Of a stretch of DNA of 64,000 nt, positions 18,401 to 25,464 are shown piece after piece (the stretch's first letter is position 1; every line of letters begins with the position of its first letter). Both the position numbers and the translations under genes were made by a program. The notes beneath the pieces are model-generated. The model had not been told where the DNA came from and ran no database searches. It saw only the letters and a list, made by a program, of their open reading frames with translations. The stretch spans positions 1 through 64,000 of the forward strand of contig CAMKTJ010000007.1 in assembly GCA_946415645.1 (NCBI GenBank), written 5' to 3'. The DNA comes from an uncultured Prevotellaceae bacterium. Its GTDB lineage: Bacteria; Bacteroidota; Bacteroidia; Bacteroidales; Bacteroidaceae.

Positions 18401-19290
18401 ATGAGGAAGACAACAGAATTAGCAGAAGCAAATCTTGTGATGCTGACTATGAAGTTCAGATGGCCATCGTCAATGCTATTAAGGCAAAGATTGCAAGTCT
18501 CTCTGATGCGGTTGACAACCTGAGTCTGCTCGGTGATGCCAACGAGGATGGTAGAGTGAACGTACTTGACTACCAGAAGGTAATCAACATGATCCTCGAC
18601 CCGACTCTGCAGCCTGAGGAAGACAGCGATCTGTTCGCAAACATCGATGTTAACCAGAGCGATGTAATAGAGGTTGGTGACCTGACATTAATCGTCAACT
18701 ACATCCTGAACAAGGAATGGCAAGGCTGGGCAGCTGTTAAGAGCTACAACTTTAATGGCTCCGGCGAGCGTGTAAGCATGACCACTTCTAAGATTCAGCC
18801 CGATGTTCTGCGTGTAGCCGTTAATCTGGCAAATGTCAATGACTACACAGCCTTCCAGCTTGACATGGTACTGCCCAATGGCATGAGCATAGTAGGCACT
18901 TCACTCACCGAACGTGCTGGCCAGAGCCACAAGCTCTATAGCCGTACACAACTTGACGGTAGTGTTCGTCTGCTGGCATCATCCATCAACGGCGACAGCT
19001 TCAGCGGTAGCGAAGGGGCAGTGCTCTACATTGACGTGAAAACTACAGATGCCTTCAAGGGCGGTAGCGTAGAGTTGTTGAACATCCTCTTCTCAGATAC
19101 TAATGCCACAACCCGTGCATTCAGTATCGGTACATCTGACGATGCTACTGGCATCGACATCATGGCCGCTATGGAATCTCTGAAGCAGAAGGTTTATGAC
19201 CTGAGCGGACGTATGATGGACGGCGTGAAGAAGGGTATCAACATCATCAAGCGTGCTGATGGCACAACGCAGAAGGTGATGAAGAAGTAA
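12493..19290 (+). CDS. Giant secreted helical rod protein with dockerin, cohesin-like and T9SS sorting domains
   Basis: 2265 residues from ATG 12493. A signal peptide (MNQKVIYSMMGLAALPIGAEAA) is followed by a beta-sandwich-like domain (about 25-135). Then comes a very long Ala/Lys/Asp/Glu-rich helical region (about 136-2000), interrupted by a second beta domain near 790-860 (GIYDVEVEVEAKAAGKVTV) that resembles the N-terminal one. A type I dockerin lies at about 2013-2075, with two EF-like loops (DANEDGRVNVLDY at 2015, DVNQSDVIEVGDL at 2052). A cohesin-like beta domain follows (about 2085-2215: YTAFQLDMVLPNGMSIVG). The C-terminus (VYDLSGRMMDGVKKGINIIK) resembles T9SS type A signals. Likely a cell-surface scaffold; ligand and function unknown. 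A terminator follows at 19324. Confidence 0.75.
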   Translation: MNQKVIYSMMGLAALPIGAEAAVVQAAVLDSNWSGTQTPAGESLVSADGSEASYKINLLPGKYTLSCDLTTKVYNVDVTIAGVKQTFTNSSSAQKVNMTFTLNEAKEVTLSFVSSDPGEAGAGYSFTAPVLSLDYDFASIKSTLANNAQTLATTISGYNYAAKQEDVEAANKLKKKAQDVAESYDDYKKFKLYAEKSTIQEEIDALADKAAKAEAAYQNEQAYNRVNQAITEIKGLYNTAVAQLEEELVGAAAYLLDGAKDKLNTDINLKITEATSASYASYQAGTAVADEATNTGLVPTQGALNSIVSDYMTQSANNKAAYKTLDDKVKALQTALDNVKVADGSLTSTFAEERGKAQDAITGVKTTVEGAYNKAAQLTLDISAAESAAQSKINTLAGKINTANAEFNANKATTEAIAKVQKALNDTKGEVNQKVSKDGNYKAADYYTAYLKTQQDAIDKLTSDAAKAYKVDGTGSAQTYNAGLAAKTAPITSAINTYKTNAIAAVNKYDALQDAINGTDKQTGYQDSLNIARQKMANLAVYTDPDYDYKTQLDLIQKRINDIKKAIAAANEKVGAEHWTAMLGIDPDAAIITDITVLINNVQADQNQYDKDYLDNGLNDLATSITSFGTTYATDGNTKLGADYAVFAAAETNIATERKAIEDEKKLVDPTAADAASKIQALGARITALQAEQTALEAAATFVAAKVAANGNAKSTLGTNISNLQTKIGTFKTTYKIGQDDSTLGNRGKATGSITTEVSGIETALSTLKGDNDGFDPTVIKKDEKQAATSGLALGIYDVEVEVEAKAAGKVTVNGVVKDYAKDKNTYKLENVIVSKGTLTVTVNKDDKVSVKKLTYHENDLLNKYNNVDPKPNEAPDEDGYAVKFNKLLTRESALETAAPGIKEAVAKNASTKTAANKAVSDLQTAELNTLKSLKNVTNANAVSDDTTAKKADPANWKVFESGLDAGKSYTAKKAAIDADITAMSNAIAASAASETLVADWKNNSITVGTGDNAKTYSISALTDRINALKNEAKAESDNWEAYKSLQDNNMPKLLPDTITVNTTVMGDGAVAYYQGLKNDYISGKAAILTNMQADLNARKAVSTKDGFVSQINALIDKVKVLKSDGEKNLKKYKEQKAAGTNAQDLWNSTYTEIAATDHSSKVQDYLKELDDIQVTLTAAKDAVEANYKVGKSVAEAKDFAAIEAAINDVKARQTASYSEFVTADNKAAHESFMGTETTKGAIQLATEAYQRAVQDRAKYSSTNEDIKAAVDAAAATLDAALYDCPTQIQTLTKAENDAYVATVSPTVFDVSSFNTQALQIEQDITTALNNFKTAVKAAINDNVWSPKKSVYSTKLSAAETAISSYSDDAKKDAFKDVKDQIAKGDAGVNEWTLSKVEEAIAALEDIDNMLAADKDAAAAKDLTARFKAADDKYDEVKKYIDGISNNIPEKAEELDKLETAYEDVIDAKEEDKTFANRNGIKSTLDTFLSAAGNCKTTVENAVKADNDNTAAYNAMMAAITPVEAKLAEAKSKAAQYKYETTFAGDEGWLEYIKDWAEDAKEYGYAVADKEDVLNDIKDLDADIDITLTLAFGNEKSNLAADIAELKNQYNAYVAANGLDETATAFKADIEALEKAVNDAVIKDLDETPDGIQYDEILGATDALIKLQNNIADKETELLAANASGANANVLADFTAQLDDLNAAASVEYAEWVGEQIVDGKTIDEQITALKAGIADLKAAIEAEPNISFYKDQYQKQITAIEEAITPVAAAITAKQAQFDANAAAYATLSEQIKELQGKIDAAKAKVGEYEFAASYYIDYIEQYYDLNDPELLTGGVQYVLNNSKAAIETANNNKALNENSVVANKASIENDIQYYLDRSAYYEIYNQRTNLNTLLTYAIESKYVAQKYSPALWNRLQSEKNSIYNEIVELAKAIYCSNAVYEGSFDVVTTWGNNVNIGVGSYPYYYTLDEEDNRISRSKSCDADYEVQMAIVNAIKAKIASLSDAVDNLSLLGDANEDGRVNVLDYQKVINMILDPTLQPEEDSDLFANIDVNQSDVIEVGDLTLIVNYILNKEWQGWAAVKSYNFNGSGERVSMTTSKIQPDVLRVAVNLANVNDYTAFQLDMVLPNGMSIVGTSLTERAGQSHKLYSRTQLDGSVRLLASSINGDSFSGSEGAVLYIDVKTTDAFKGGSVELLNILFSDTNATTRAFSIGTSDDATGIDIMAAMESLKQKVYDLSGRMMDGVKKGINIIKRADGTTQKVMKK

Positions 19291-19323
19291 ACATGACAAT
19301 CGTTAGTATAGTTTTTCTTCTGT

Positions 19324-19363
19324 AGGGTGGCAGCTTAGTGCTGCAGCATGCCGCTGCCACCCT
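19324..19363 (+). terminator. Hairpin after the giant gene
   Basis: AGGGTGGCAGC (19324-19334) pairs perfectly with GCTGCCACCCT (19353-19363), followed by ATTTTCT. The T tract is short, so it may only partly stop transcription or may protect the mRNA 3' end. Confidence 0.65.
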
Positions 19364-19402
19364 ATTTTCTAACCTAACATCAATAAACTAAATCTAGAAA
19401 AT

Positions 19403-20740
19403 ATGATTAGTATCACTCATATCAACAAACGGATGATCAAAAGCTTGCTGCTGATGATGCTATTTTTGGCTCAGGCTGTAGGTTCGTCCGCTCAGGTGAA
19501 GCTCTATATGGAGGATTTCACAATGTATAATGGTGAGTACAAGACAGTGTCTCTGATACTCGAAAATGACGTGGAAGTTACTGCTCTGCAGGCTGCACTG
19601 ACCCTCCCCGCCGGATTGGTATATTCTTCCGGTTCTGTTCAGAAGACAGACAGAGTCAAAGGTCGTGGAGCTGAGGTACAGGCTTCTAACAGTACTGGCA
19701 AACTGATGATTGTAGAAACAGGTGGTACCATTGCCCCTGGCGAAGGAGCTGTCATTACCTTCAGACTAAGACGCAATTCAAATTTAACTGACGGCGATTA
19801 CACGATTAAGCTCTCTGACATCATTATTTCTGATGCTGAAGCAAACCAACTTAACAAAGATGAGGAATCATCAGTAAAGGTAAAAGCCATTGGCATAGAA
19901 GACTGCTCATTTGGTGCACCAGAGGAGATATGGTTAGCCGTCAATCAGGAATATCAGGTGGATGTTACGCTAACCAATGTCGGCGTAAACGATCTGGCTG
20001 CATTCCAAGGTAAACTGGCACTGCCAGAGGGTCTGGAGATTGTTCCCGGCGAGGACGGCAAGTTCGTCTACTCCTACCGTACACCTGTTCCACTTGAGTT
20101 CAAGTTCCAAGAATCTGATGGTTATACCAGCTTCGTTCTGAGTTCTATAAGCAATGAGAACATTATAGATACCCAAGGTGTGATCTTCTCGTTCAAGGTA
20201 AAAGCTACCGAGGCGTTAGCCGAAACATCCGAGATTAAGCTCTTTGAACTACGTGTAGCTAACACCGCCGGCACATCTGCTGAATGCGATGATGTCACCA
20301 TCAACGTAACCAATAAATCAGCAGCCGTTAAGACAGTCTTCGAGGACTACAAAGCCGAACAGATTGCTGCTGTAGAGGCTCTGGCAAAGGAAGGTGACAG
20401 CGAGGCTTCGCAGAAGATCATCTCTGATGCCAAGGCTGCCATTGAGGCACTGGCATTCGATGCAGAGAAATCGCTGGACGACAACAAGGCCGCTGTAGAC
20501 GACATTGTAGCTCCAGTAGCAAAGGCTCTTGAAGAGCAGCGTGCTGCCGATGCCATTGTTCCCGGTGATGTGAACGGTGACGGAGAGGTAGATCTTAGCG
20601 ATGCCATTATGGTAACTTACTACTCACTGCACGAGGCTCCATCTAACTTCAATGAGGCTGCTGCCGACATGAACGGAGATGGAGAAATTGACCTCAGCGA
20701 TGCCATCATCATCATCTACATTAGCTTGGGGGCAAAGTAA
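19403..20740 (+). CDS. Secreted protein with two cohesin-like domains and a C-terminal dockerin
   Basis: 445 residues from ATG 19403; an ATG at 19433 (MIKSLLLMMLFLAQAVGSSA) gives a more standard signal peptide and may be the real start. Two cohesin-like beta domains follow, about 30-150 (VKLYMEDFTMYNGEYKTVSL, EVTALQAALTLPAGL) and about 165-295 (NDLAAFQGKLALPEGLEIV). Next are a helical Ala/Glu linker (about 300-385) and a dockerin from G388 with two clear calcium loops (DVNGDGEVDLSDA and DMNGDGEIDLSDA). No T9SS motif is seen at the C-terminus, which ends with the dockerin. It could bridge the dockerin of the giant protein and other cohesins, but binding is inferred from domain names only. Confidence 0.75.
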   Translation: MISITHINKRMIKSLLLMMLFLAQAVGSSAQVKLYMEDFTMYNGEYKTVSLILENDVEVTALQAALTLPAGLVYSSGSVQKTDRVKGRGAEVQASNSTGKLMIVETGGTIAPGEGAVITFRLRRNSNLTDGDYTIKLSDIIISDAEANQLNKDEESSVKVKAIGIEDCSFGAPEEIWLAVNQEYQVDVTLTNVGVNDLAAFQGKLALPEGLEIVPGEDGKFVYSYRTPVPLEFKFQESDGYTSFVLSSISNENIIDTQGVIFSFKVKATEALAETSEIKLFELRVANTAGTSAECDDVTINVTNKSAAVKTVFEDYKAEQIAAVEALAKEGDSEASQKIISDAKAAIEALAFDAEKSLDDNKAAVDDIVAPVAKALEEQRAADAIVPGDVNGDGEVDLSDAIMVTYYSLHEAPSNFNEAAADMNGDGEIDLSDAIIIIYISLGAK

Positions 20741-20797
20741 ATTCCTATCGGTAAAGAAGTTACATTACAAGACAAACTTAATTAATATCACAAAATA

Positions 20798-21967
20798 ATG
20801 AAAAGACTTACATTTTTCACAATGGCTCTTTTTGCTATAGCATTCAGAGTCTTAGCACAGGAAAGTGTCAGCGTGAATGATATTACTGTGCCCCAGGGCG
20901 GAGAGGCAATTCTGGAGATCAACTATTCACTTGAAGGTGCCGGCCCGTATGTAGGATTCATGTTTCAGGTTGACCTGCCCGAGAACCTTTCCCTGACAGA
21001 AGACCCTAATGGTGACCCCGGTTACCCCTGGTATGACGATAAGGTAACAGCCATTTCCAAGCTGAGCATCACCACCACAAAGGCCTACGGCTTTGCTGCC
21101 ACACCTAAGACTGCTGAGTCTGCCATCAACGGCACAAGCGGTGTACTGCTAAGAGTAAAGGTAGCAGCAGATGCCAGTCTGGCTATTGGCAGCACCCATG
21201 TGGGAAAGATTAAAGACCTCTCGTTCAATGTACGCGACGAAAACTACAACGTAACGAAAATCTCACTTGATGAAGTATCCTTCAAAATCACAGTTGTAGA
21301 GAATCTGGGATACGTGCTCGACGAGAATGCTTCCAACGAGATTGTTGCCGGCACATACGAGAAGGTTACCCTGAAACGCAGTTTCGTATCAGGCTGGAAT
21401 ACCGTTTGCCTGCCCTTCGGCATTGACAATGTAGAGGCATTCTTCGGTACGGGAGCCAAGGCATACGAGTTCGACGGCTACGAGGATGGTGAACTGAGCT
21501 TTACTGCAGTAGGTGAGCTTGAAGCAACCCTCCCGTACATTGTCTATGTACCCACAGCTATAACAGAGAACATAACCCTGGCAAATATCACTATTGAAGA
21601 TGAAGACACCGAGGCTGACGTGATTTCGTTCAAGAAGAAGTATTATTTCCGCGGTACATACGCTCCTGTTGCTGCAGGTGAATGGACAAAGAAGGCTGCC
21701 ACAGACATGGTCTACGGTGTAACAACCGAAGGACATATTGCCAAGGCTGGTGCAGAGGCTAGCATCAAAGGCTTCCGTGCCTACTTTGACCTACCCGGAG
21801 ATGCAGCCGTCAAGGAAATTATCTTTGTAGACGGAACTACTGGCATTAACAGCCCCGACTCAGCCCCTGTCAATAGCGAGGGAGTTGTTTACAACCTGGT
21901 TGGCCAGCGCCTGAACAAGGCACAAAAGGGAATCAACATTACTAATGGCAAAAAAATACTGAAGTAA
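20798..21967 (+). CDS. Secreted cohesin-like protein with T9SS C-terminal signal
   Basis: 389 residues. Signal peptide MKRLTFFTMALFAIAFRVLA, then a cohesin-like domain (about 22-165: VSVNDITVPQGGEAILEINY, YVGFMFQVDLPENL). A second beta-rich region (about 175-345) has FVSGWNTVCLPFGIDNVEAF, a segment seen in other Bacteroidales surface proteins, including those at 25465 and 43835. The C-terminus carries the sorting-type motif VVYNLVGQRLNKAQKGINIT followed by NGKKILK. It probably continues the transcription unit of the previous gene (57-bp gap, no terminator). Function unknown; a surface-anchored partner for dockerins is one idea. Confidence 0.72.
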   Translation: MKRLTFFTMALFAIAFRVLAQESVSVNDITVPQGGEAILEINYSLEGAGPYVGFMFQVDLPENLSLTEDPNGDPGYPWYDDKVTAISKLSITTTKAYGFAATPKTAESAINGTSGVLLRVKVAADASLAIGSTHVGKIKDLSFNVRDENYNVTKISLDEVSFKITVVENLGYVLDENASNEIVAGTYEKVTLKRSFVSGWNTVCLPFGIDNVEAFFGTGAKAYEFDGYEDGELSFTAVGELEATLPYIVYVPTAITENITLANITIEDEDTEADVISFKKKYYFRGTYAPVAAGEWTKKAATDMVYGVTTEGHIAKAGAEASIKGFRAYFDLPGDAAVKEIIFVDGTTGINSPDSAPVNSEGVVYNLVGQRLNKAQKGINITNGKKILK

Positions 21968-21968
21968 T

Positions 21969-22136
21969 ATGAAAAAGATATATTTCCAACCACAGACTAA
22001 GGTAGAGTCTGCTGAGTGTGTAGTAATGCTGGCAGGAAGCTTATTAGACAATACCAGTGACTCTCAGAACATCACGCCATCCGATGATGAGTTCAATGGT
22101 GAGTTCAACTGTAAGCAATACGAATTCGACTGGTAA
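21969..22136 (+). CDS. Microprotein, MKKxYxxP family (copy 1, 55 residues)
   Basis: ATG at 21969 lies one base after the stop of the upstream secreted protein gene; stop at 22134-22136. It begins MKKIYFQPQTKVESAECVVM, continues LAGSLLDN and has an acidic, aromatic end (KQYEFDW). It shares the N-terminal MKKxYxxP, an AE pair, an A(G/V)S step and an acidic Trp-containing tail with the small ORFs at 29138 and 43676. All three follow genes for proteins with T9SS-type tails. No signal peptide or membrane segment is obvious. Function unknown; expression is inferred from position and conservation. A terminator follows at 22173. Confidence 0.7.
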   Translation: MKKIYFQPQTKVESAECVVMLAGSLLDNTSDSQNITPSDDEFNGEFNCKQYEFDW

Positions 22137-22172
22137 ATCCAGCAATATAGTTGAAGCAATCGTTTCTAAATG

Positions 22173-22209
22173 GAGAGGGATGCCATAATTGGTATCCTTC
22201 TCTTTTTTT
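22173..22209 (+). terminator. Intrinsic terminator after microprotein copy 1
   Basis: GAGAGGGATGCC (22173-22184) pairs with GGTATCCTTCTC (22191-22202), 12 bp with two G-T wobbles, followed by a run of seven T. Confidence 0.85.
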
Positions 22210-22242
22210 ATAAAGTATAGGGATACATTTTCGGATTATATT

Positions 22243-22273
22243 TTTGCACATACGAAAGAAAATCCTATCTTTG
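22243..22273 (+). promoter_or_regulatory. Promoter of the 22.3-29.3 kb surface operon
   Basis: TTTG (22243-22246), 19-bp spacer, TATCTTTG (22266-22273). The ATG at 22318 is 44 bp downstream. No terminator is seen until 29314, so it may drive all genes up to the microprotein at 29138. Confidence 0.8.
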
Positions 22274-22317
22274 CAGCGTTTTTGTAAAAAACAAGTGCAA
22301 TATACTATCTTAAATCT

Positions 22318-23073
22318 ATGAACAACAACACACTCAAGAAAGTTCTATGGGGGCTTTGTATGCTGTCTGCAATGACGGCAGGAGCCCAAAAGTACGAGTC
22401 GGAGATTCACCTATGGGATCCCCTTGACGAAAGCGAAACAACTTATTGGTACCGCATCTGCAGCGCTCTGCCCGGAATGGAGGGTTATGCCGTTACGGAT
22501 TTCAGTGAGGAAGACGAGCTCTACCCCGTGCAACTTCTGCAGACCGAGGAGAAAGACTACAAGAGCCAGTGGAAACTGAAGGCCGGCGATGATGGTAAGG
22601 TGATTATAATAAATCGTGCCACAGAACAGGAACTGGATGGCTGCTCTATAGATATGGGTAGCTGTAATGTTACGCAGATTATGCCTTCAGAAACTACTAC
22701 AGGTTTCAAGATGACAGCTCTGGGAAACAACGCCTTCATGCTGGAAAGTGTTGAGGACGACGGCATTAACCGTTGCCTGGCAACAGCAGATGCAGACGGA
22801 GAACCTATTACCTACCCCACTCAGAATGAGAGCTCGTCGGCCATAGGATGGAAATTCATTGTTACAGAGATTTCCGGCTGGACCGGTATAGGATCAGACA
22901 AGGCATGCAAAATCAGCATCCGTGTCTCAAACAGGCGTATAAGCGTTAGCGGTGCCGCAAAATGGCAACTGTTTAATGCACAGGGCGAAGAGATGCCACG
23001 AACCACACGCCTGGCCCCCGGTGTCTATATGGTTAAGATAGCTGAGAAAACAGAAAAGATCCTGATTCAATAA
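22318..23073 (+). CDS. Small secreted protein with T9SS type A tail
   Basis: 251 residues. Signal peptide about 1-23 (LKKVLWGLCMLSAMTAGAQ). The body (about 40-185: YWYRICSALPGMEGYAVTDF, QWKLKAGDDGKVIIINRATE, GWKFIVTEISG) has repeated QW/GW endings like ricin-type beta-trefoil lectin domains, so carbohydrate binding is possible. The last 65 residues form a classic T9SS type A domain (ISVSGAAKWQLFNAQGEEMP, then LAPGVYMVKIAEKTEKILIQ). First gene after the promoter at 22243; 13 bp separate it from the next gene. Confidence 0.7.
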   Translation: MNNNTLKKVLWGLCMLSAMTAGAQKYESEIHLWDPLDESETTYWYRICSALPGMEGYAVTDFSEEDELYPVQLLQTEEKDYKSQWKLKAGDDGKVIIINRATEQELDGCSIDMGSCNVTQIMPSETTTGFKMTALGNNAFMLESVEDDGINRCLATADADGEPITYPTQNESSSAIGWKFIVTEISGWTGIGSDKACKISIRVSNRRISVSGAAKWQLFNAQGEEMPRTTRLAPGVYMVKIAEKTEKILIQ

Positions 23074-23086
23074 AAGAACAAAGACA

Positions 23087-25414
23087 ATGAAAAAACATAT
23101 ACTTCTACTGATAGCCCTTATAATTGCTCCCAGAGTCCTGACTCACTTGCAGGCACAGACCTATGTGGTCAGTTCGCTGGCAACACCAGGCGCTGCCACC
23201 TTCAATGCAGACGAGATTAAGAACGGGGTCATTACCTTGCCCTTTACAATGACCTCGAAGAAAATTGACATAGAAACCAATCAGTATGTCAGCGTCAGAA
23301 GTAGCGCCATGTGGTGTAGGGCTTCCTTCAAAGACGATCAGCTGACAGTTGCCGTGACTCCCAACACGACAGGAGAAGTTCGCATAGCCAACCTGATAAT
23401 AACCAGCAAGGACTTCCGCCCACTGACTCTGACCGTTCGTCAGGAGACGCCTCTGACCTTTGCCGTGATATCTGATGTACATGTGGGAAACACCTCTGGT
23501 GCCGGATATAAGGTAAAAATACCTCAGGCTCTGAAAAACCTGACAAGTTACGGCAGTCTGGATGCATTAGCCGTATGCGGTGACCTGACAGACGGAGGCA
23601 AGACAGGTCAGTATGAGGAGTTTGTCAAGTTCTTCGGCAGCGAGGAAAATATCCAGAACCCCGTAGAGAACTTCCTGTTTATGATGGGTAACCACGACAA
23701 CTATGACAGCAATGGCAAACAGAACTATGTTAATGGACTGGCAGCCTTCAACGAGGGTAAGGAATATCCATACCATCAGTATAAACTGATCAAGGGCTAT
23801 CCCTTTATCACCCTGAGCGACTTCGGCACAGCCAACAATGACCTTAACAATGCCAGCAATGGTACAACAGCTTATCCGGCTTCTACACAGAACGAACTGA
23901 AGAATATGTTGGAACAGGCTGTCAAGGATGCACCAGAGAAACCTATCTTTATCTTCACCCACGTTGCTCCACGATGGACATGCTATAGCGCATGGTCTGA
24001 ATACGAGAACGGCGAGGGCTGGTGCATGAAGGTCCTGAACCCCATCCTGAAGGATTACCCACAGGCCGTTGTCTTTGCAGGACACAGTCACTATCCCTTG
24101 GGCGACCCCCGCAGCATACATCAGGGAACAAACCCCGACAGTAAGCATCAGAACTTCTATACGGTAATCAATACCGCCAGCACAACCTACTCCGAGATTC
24201 ATCCGGGTGCCGTAGAGGAAGGAATCCATCCTACTGGCAATGCCTACGTAACAGAAGGTATGATTATTTCAGAACAGGCCAACGGTAACATTGAAATCCG
24301 CCGCTATGATACTTACCGCGATGTGGAAATAGATCCCGAGCACCGCTGGGTTCTGAAAGCCCCCTTTGACGGTAGTATGTTTGAGTATGCCGACGTCCGT
24401 GACAAAGACGACGAGAATCCCTACAATCTGACTCTGCGTGATGGTCTGCCTGCCCCAGAATTTGAGGATGGAGTAACACTAAGCATAAAATCTACAGAAT
24501 CCGACGTCAAGGTGACCTTCCCACAGGCTACTGACAACGAGTGCGTATTCCGTTATAAAATCCGTGTCTTAAAGGATAATGAGGAAGTGAAGAGTGCTTT
24601 CGTCTTCTCTCAGTTTTACCTAACAACAGACATGCCAGAGGAACTCTCCTATACAATAGACGGACTGAATTCAAATACAGAATACAAGGTTGAGGTGATT
24701 GCATATGACTCATGGGACAACCAGTCCACACCACTCATCGCTACCTTCAAAACTCTGGACGAGAACCGCCCAGTGCCAGAGCCCATTGGCGCATGGACCT
24801 TTGACGATTCTAACAATCTGCTGAACGGCACAGGCACAGCTACTCTAAAAGGTGCCATCATGAAGAATGGTGAGACAAATATCGAAAACAATTTGAGCTC
24901 TGCAAACATTACAGTTGTAGCAGGTCAGCAGGATGGCAACGGAGCTATTTCTATTCCCGTAGGCTCCGGACTGATGATGACATCTAACCTGAAAGAGAAG
25001 ACTCTGAGCAACTACACATTCATGTTTGACATCCGTTCTACTAATCTGAACGGCTATACAGCACTCTACCAGAGTGACATTACCAACAAGAAGGACGGTA
25101 GTTTCTATATAAAGAACGGACAATTGGGCCTGGCTTCAAACGGCCTGAACTACAACGGCAACCTTACCTCAGGCAAATGGCATCGCGTGGTCTTTGCCGT
25201 CAGAAACAACAAGCCTACCGTCTATCTGGATGGACAACAGATAGGACAGGCCACATCAGGCAATGCAACAAAATGGCAGATGAGTACCGGTGCCATTTTC
25301 TTCATGGACGAAGACGGAGAAGAGCATACAATAGAAGTTTCTGAAGTACGTTTCTGGGACGAGACACTCAATAGCAAACATGTCAGCCAACTTGGCAAGG
25401 CAAAAGCAGAATAA
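23087..25414 (+). CDS. Secreted metallophosphoesterase with BACON, FN3 and LamG-like domains
   Basis: 775 residues. Signal peptide about 1-24. A BACON-like domain (about 35-118, ending RPLTLTVRQE) comes first. The calcineurin-like phosphoesterase domain (about 122-420) has all key motifs: SDVHVG (D130, H132), CGDLTDG (D166), GNHD (N202-D204), FTHVAPR and GHSH (H333, H335). An FN3-like domain follows (about 460-560) and a LamG/concanavalin-like domain ends the protein (about 563-775: PIGAWTFDDSNNLLNGTGTA, then VSEVRFWDETLN). A metal-dependent phosphomonoesterase or diesterase at the cell surface is likely; the substrate is unknown. No T9SS-type tail is seen. Confidence 0.85.
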   Translation: MKKHILLLIALIIAPRVLTHLQAQTYVVSSLATPGAATFNADEIKNGVITLPFTMTSKKIDIETNQYVSVRSSAMWCRASFKDDQLTVAVTPNTTGEVRIANLIITSKDFRPLTLTVRQETPLTFAVISDVHVGNTSGAGYKVKIPQALKNLTSYGSLDALAVCGDLTDGGKTGQYEEFVKFFGSEENIQNPVENFLFMMGNHDNYDSNGKQNYVNGLAAFNEGKEYPYHQYKLIKGYPFITLSDFGTANNDLNNASNGTTAYPASTQNELKNMLEQAVKDAPEKPIFIFTHVAPRWTCYSAWSEYENGEGWCMKVLNPILKDYPQAVVFAGHSHYPLGDPRSIHQGTNPDSKHQNFYTVINTASTTYSEIHPGAVEEGIHPTGNAYVTEGMIISEQANGNIEIRRYDTYRDVEIDPEHRWVLKAPFDGSMFEYADVRDKDDENPYNLTLRDGLPAPEFEDGVTLSIKSTESDVKVTFPQATDNECVFRYKIRVLKDNEEVKSAFVFSQFYLTTDMPEELSYTIDGLNSNTEYKVEVIAYDSWDNQSTPLIATFKTLDENRPVPEPIGAWTFDDSNNLLNGTGTATLKGAIMKNGETNIENNLSSANITVVAGQQDGNGAISIPVGSGLMMTSNLKEKTLSNYTFMFDIRSTNLNGYTALYQSDITNKKDGSFYIKNGQLGLASNGLNYNGNLTSGKWHRVVFAVRNNKPTVYLDGQQIGQATSGNATKWQMSTGAIFFMDEDGEEHTIEVSEVRFWDETLNSKHVSQLGKAKAE

Positions 25415-25464
25415 CTGGAAAAACAAAAACCTTTGTGTTTAACTAAAAACTATCAAAAACAATT

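Noticed and set aside
13000..18500. Possible CRISPR or DNA-level tandem repeats in the giant gene
   Set aside because: The repetition is at the level of amino-acid composition (helical Ala-rich), with no identical direct repeats and regular spacers.
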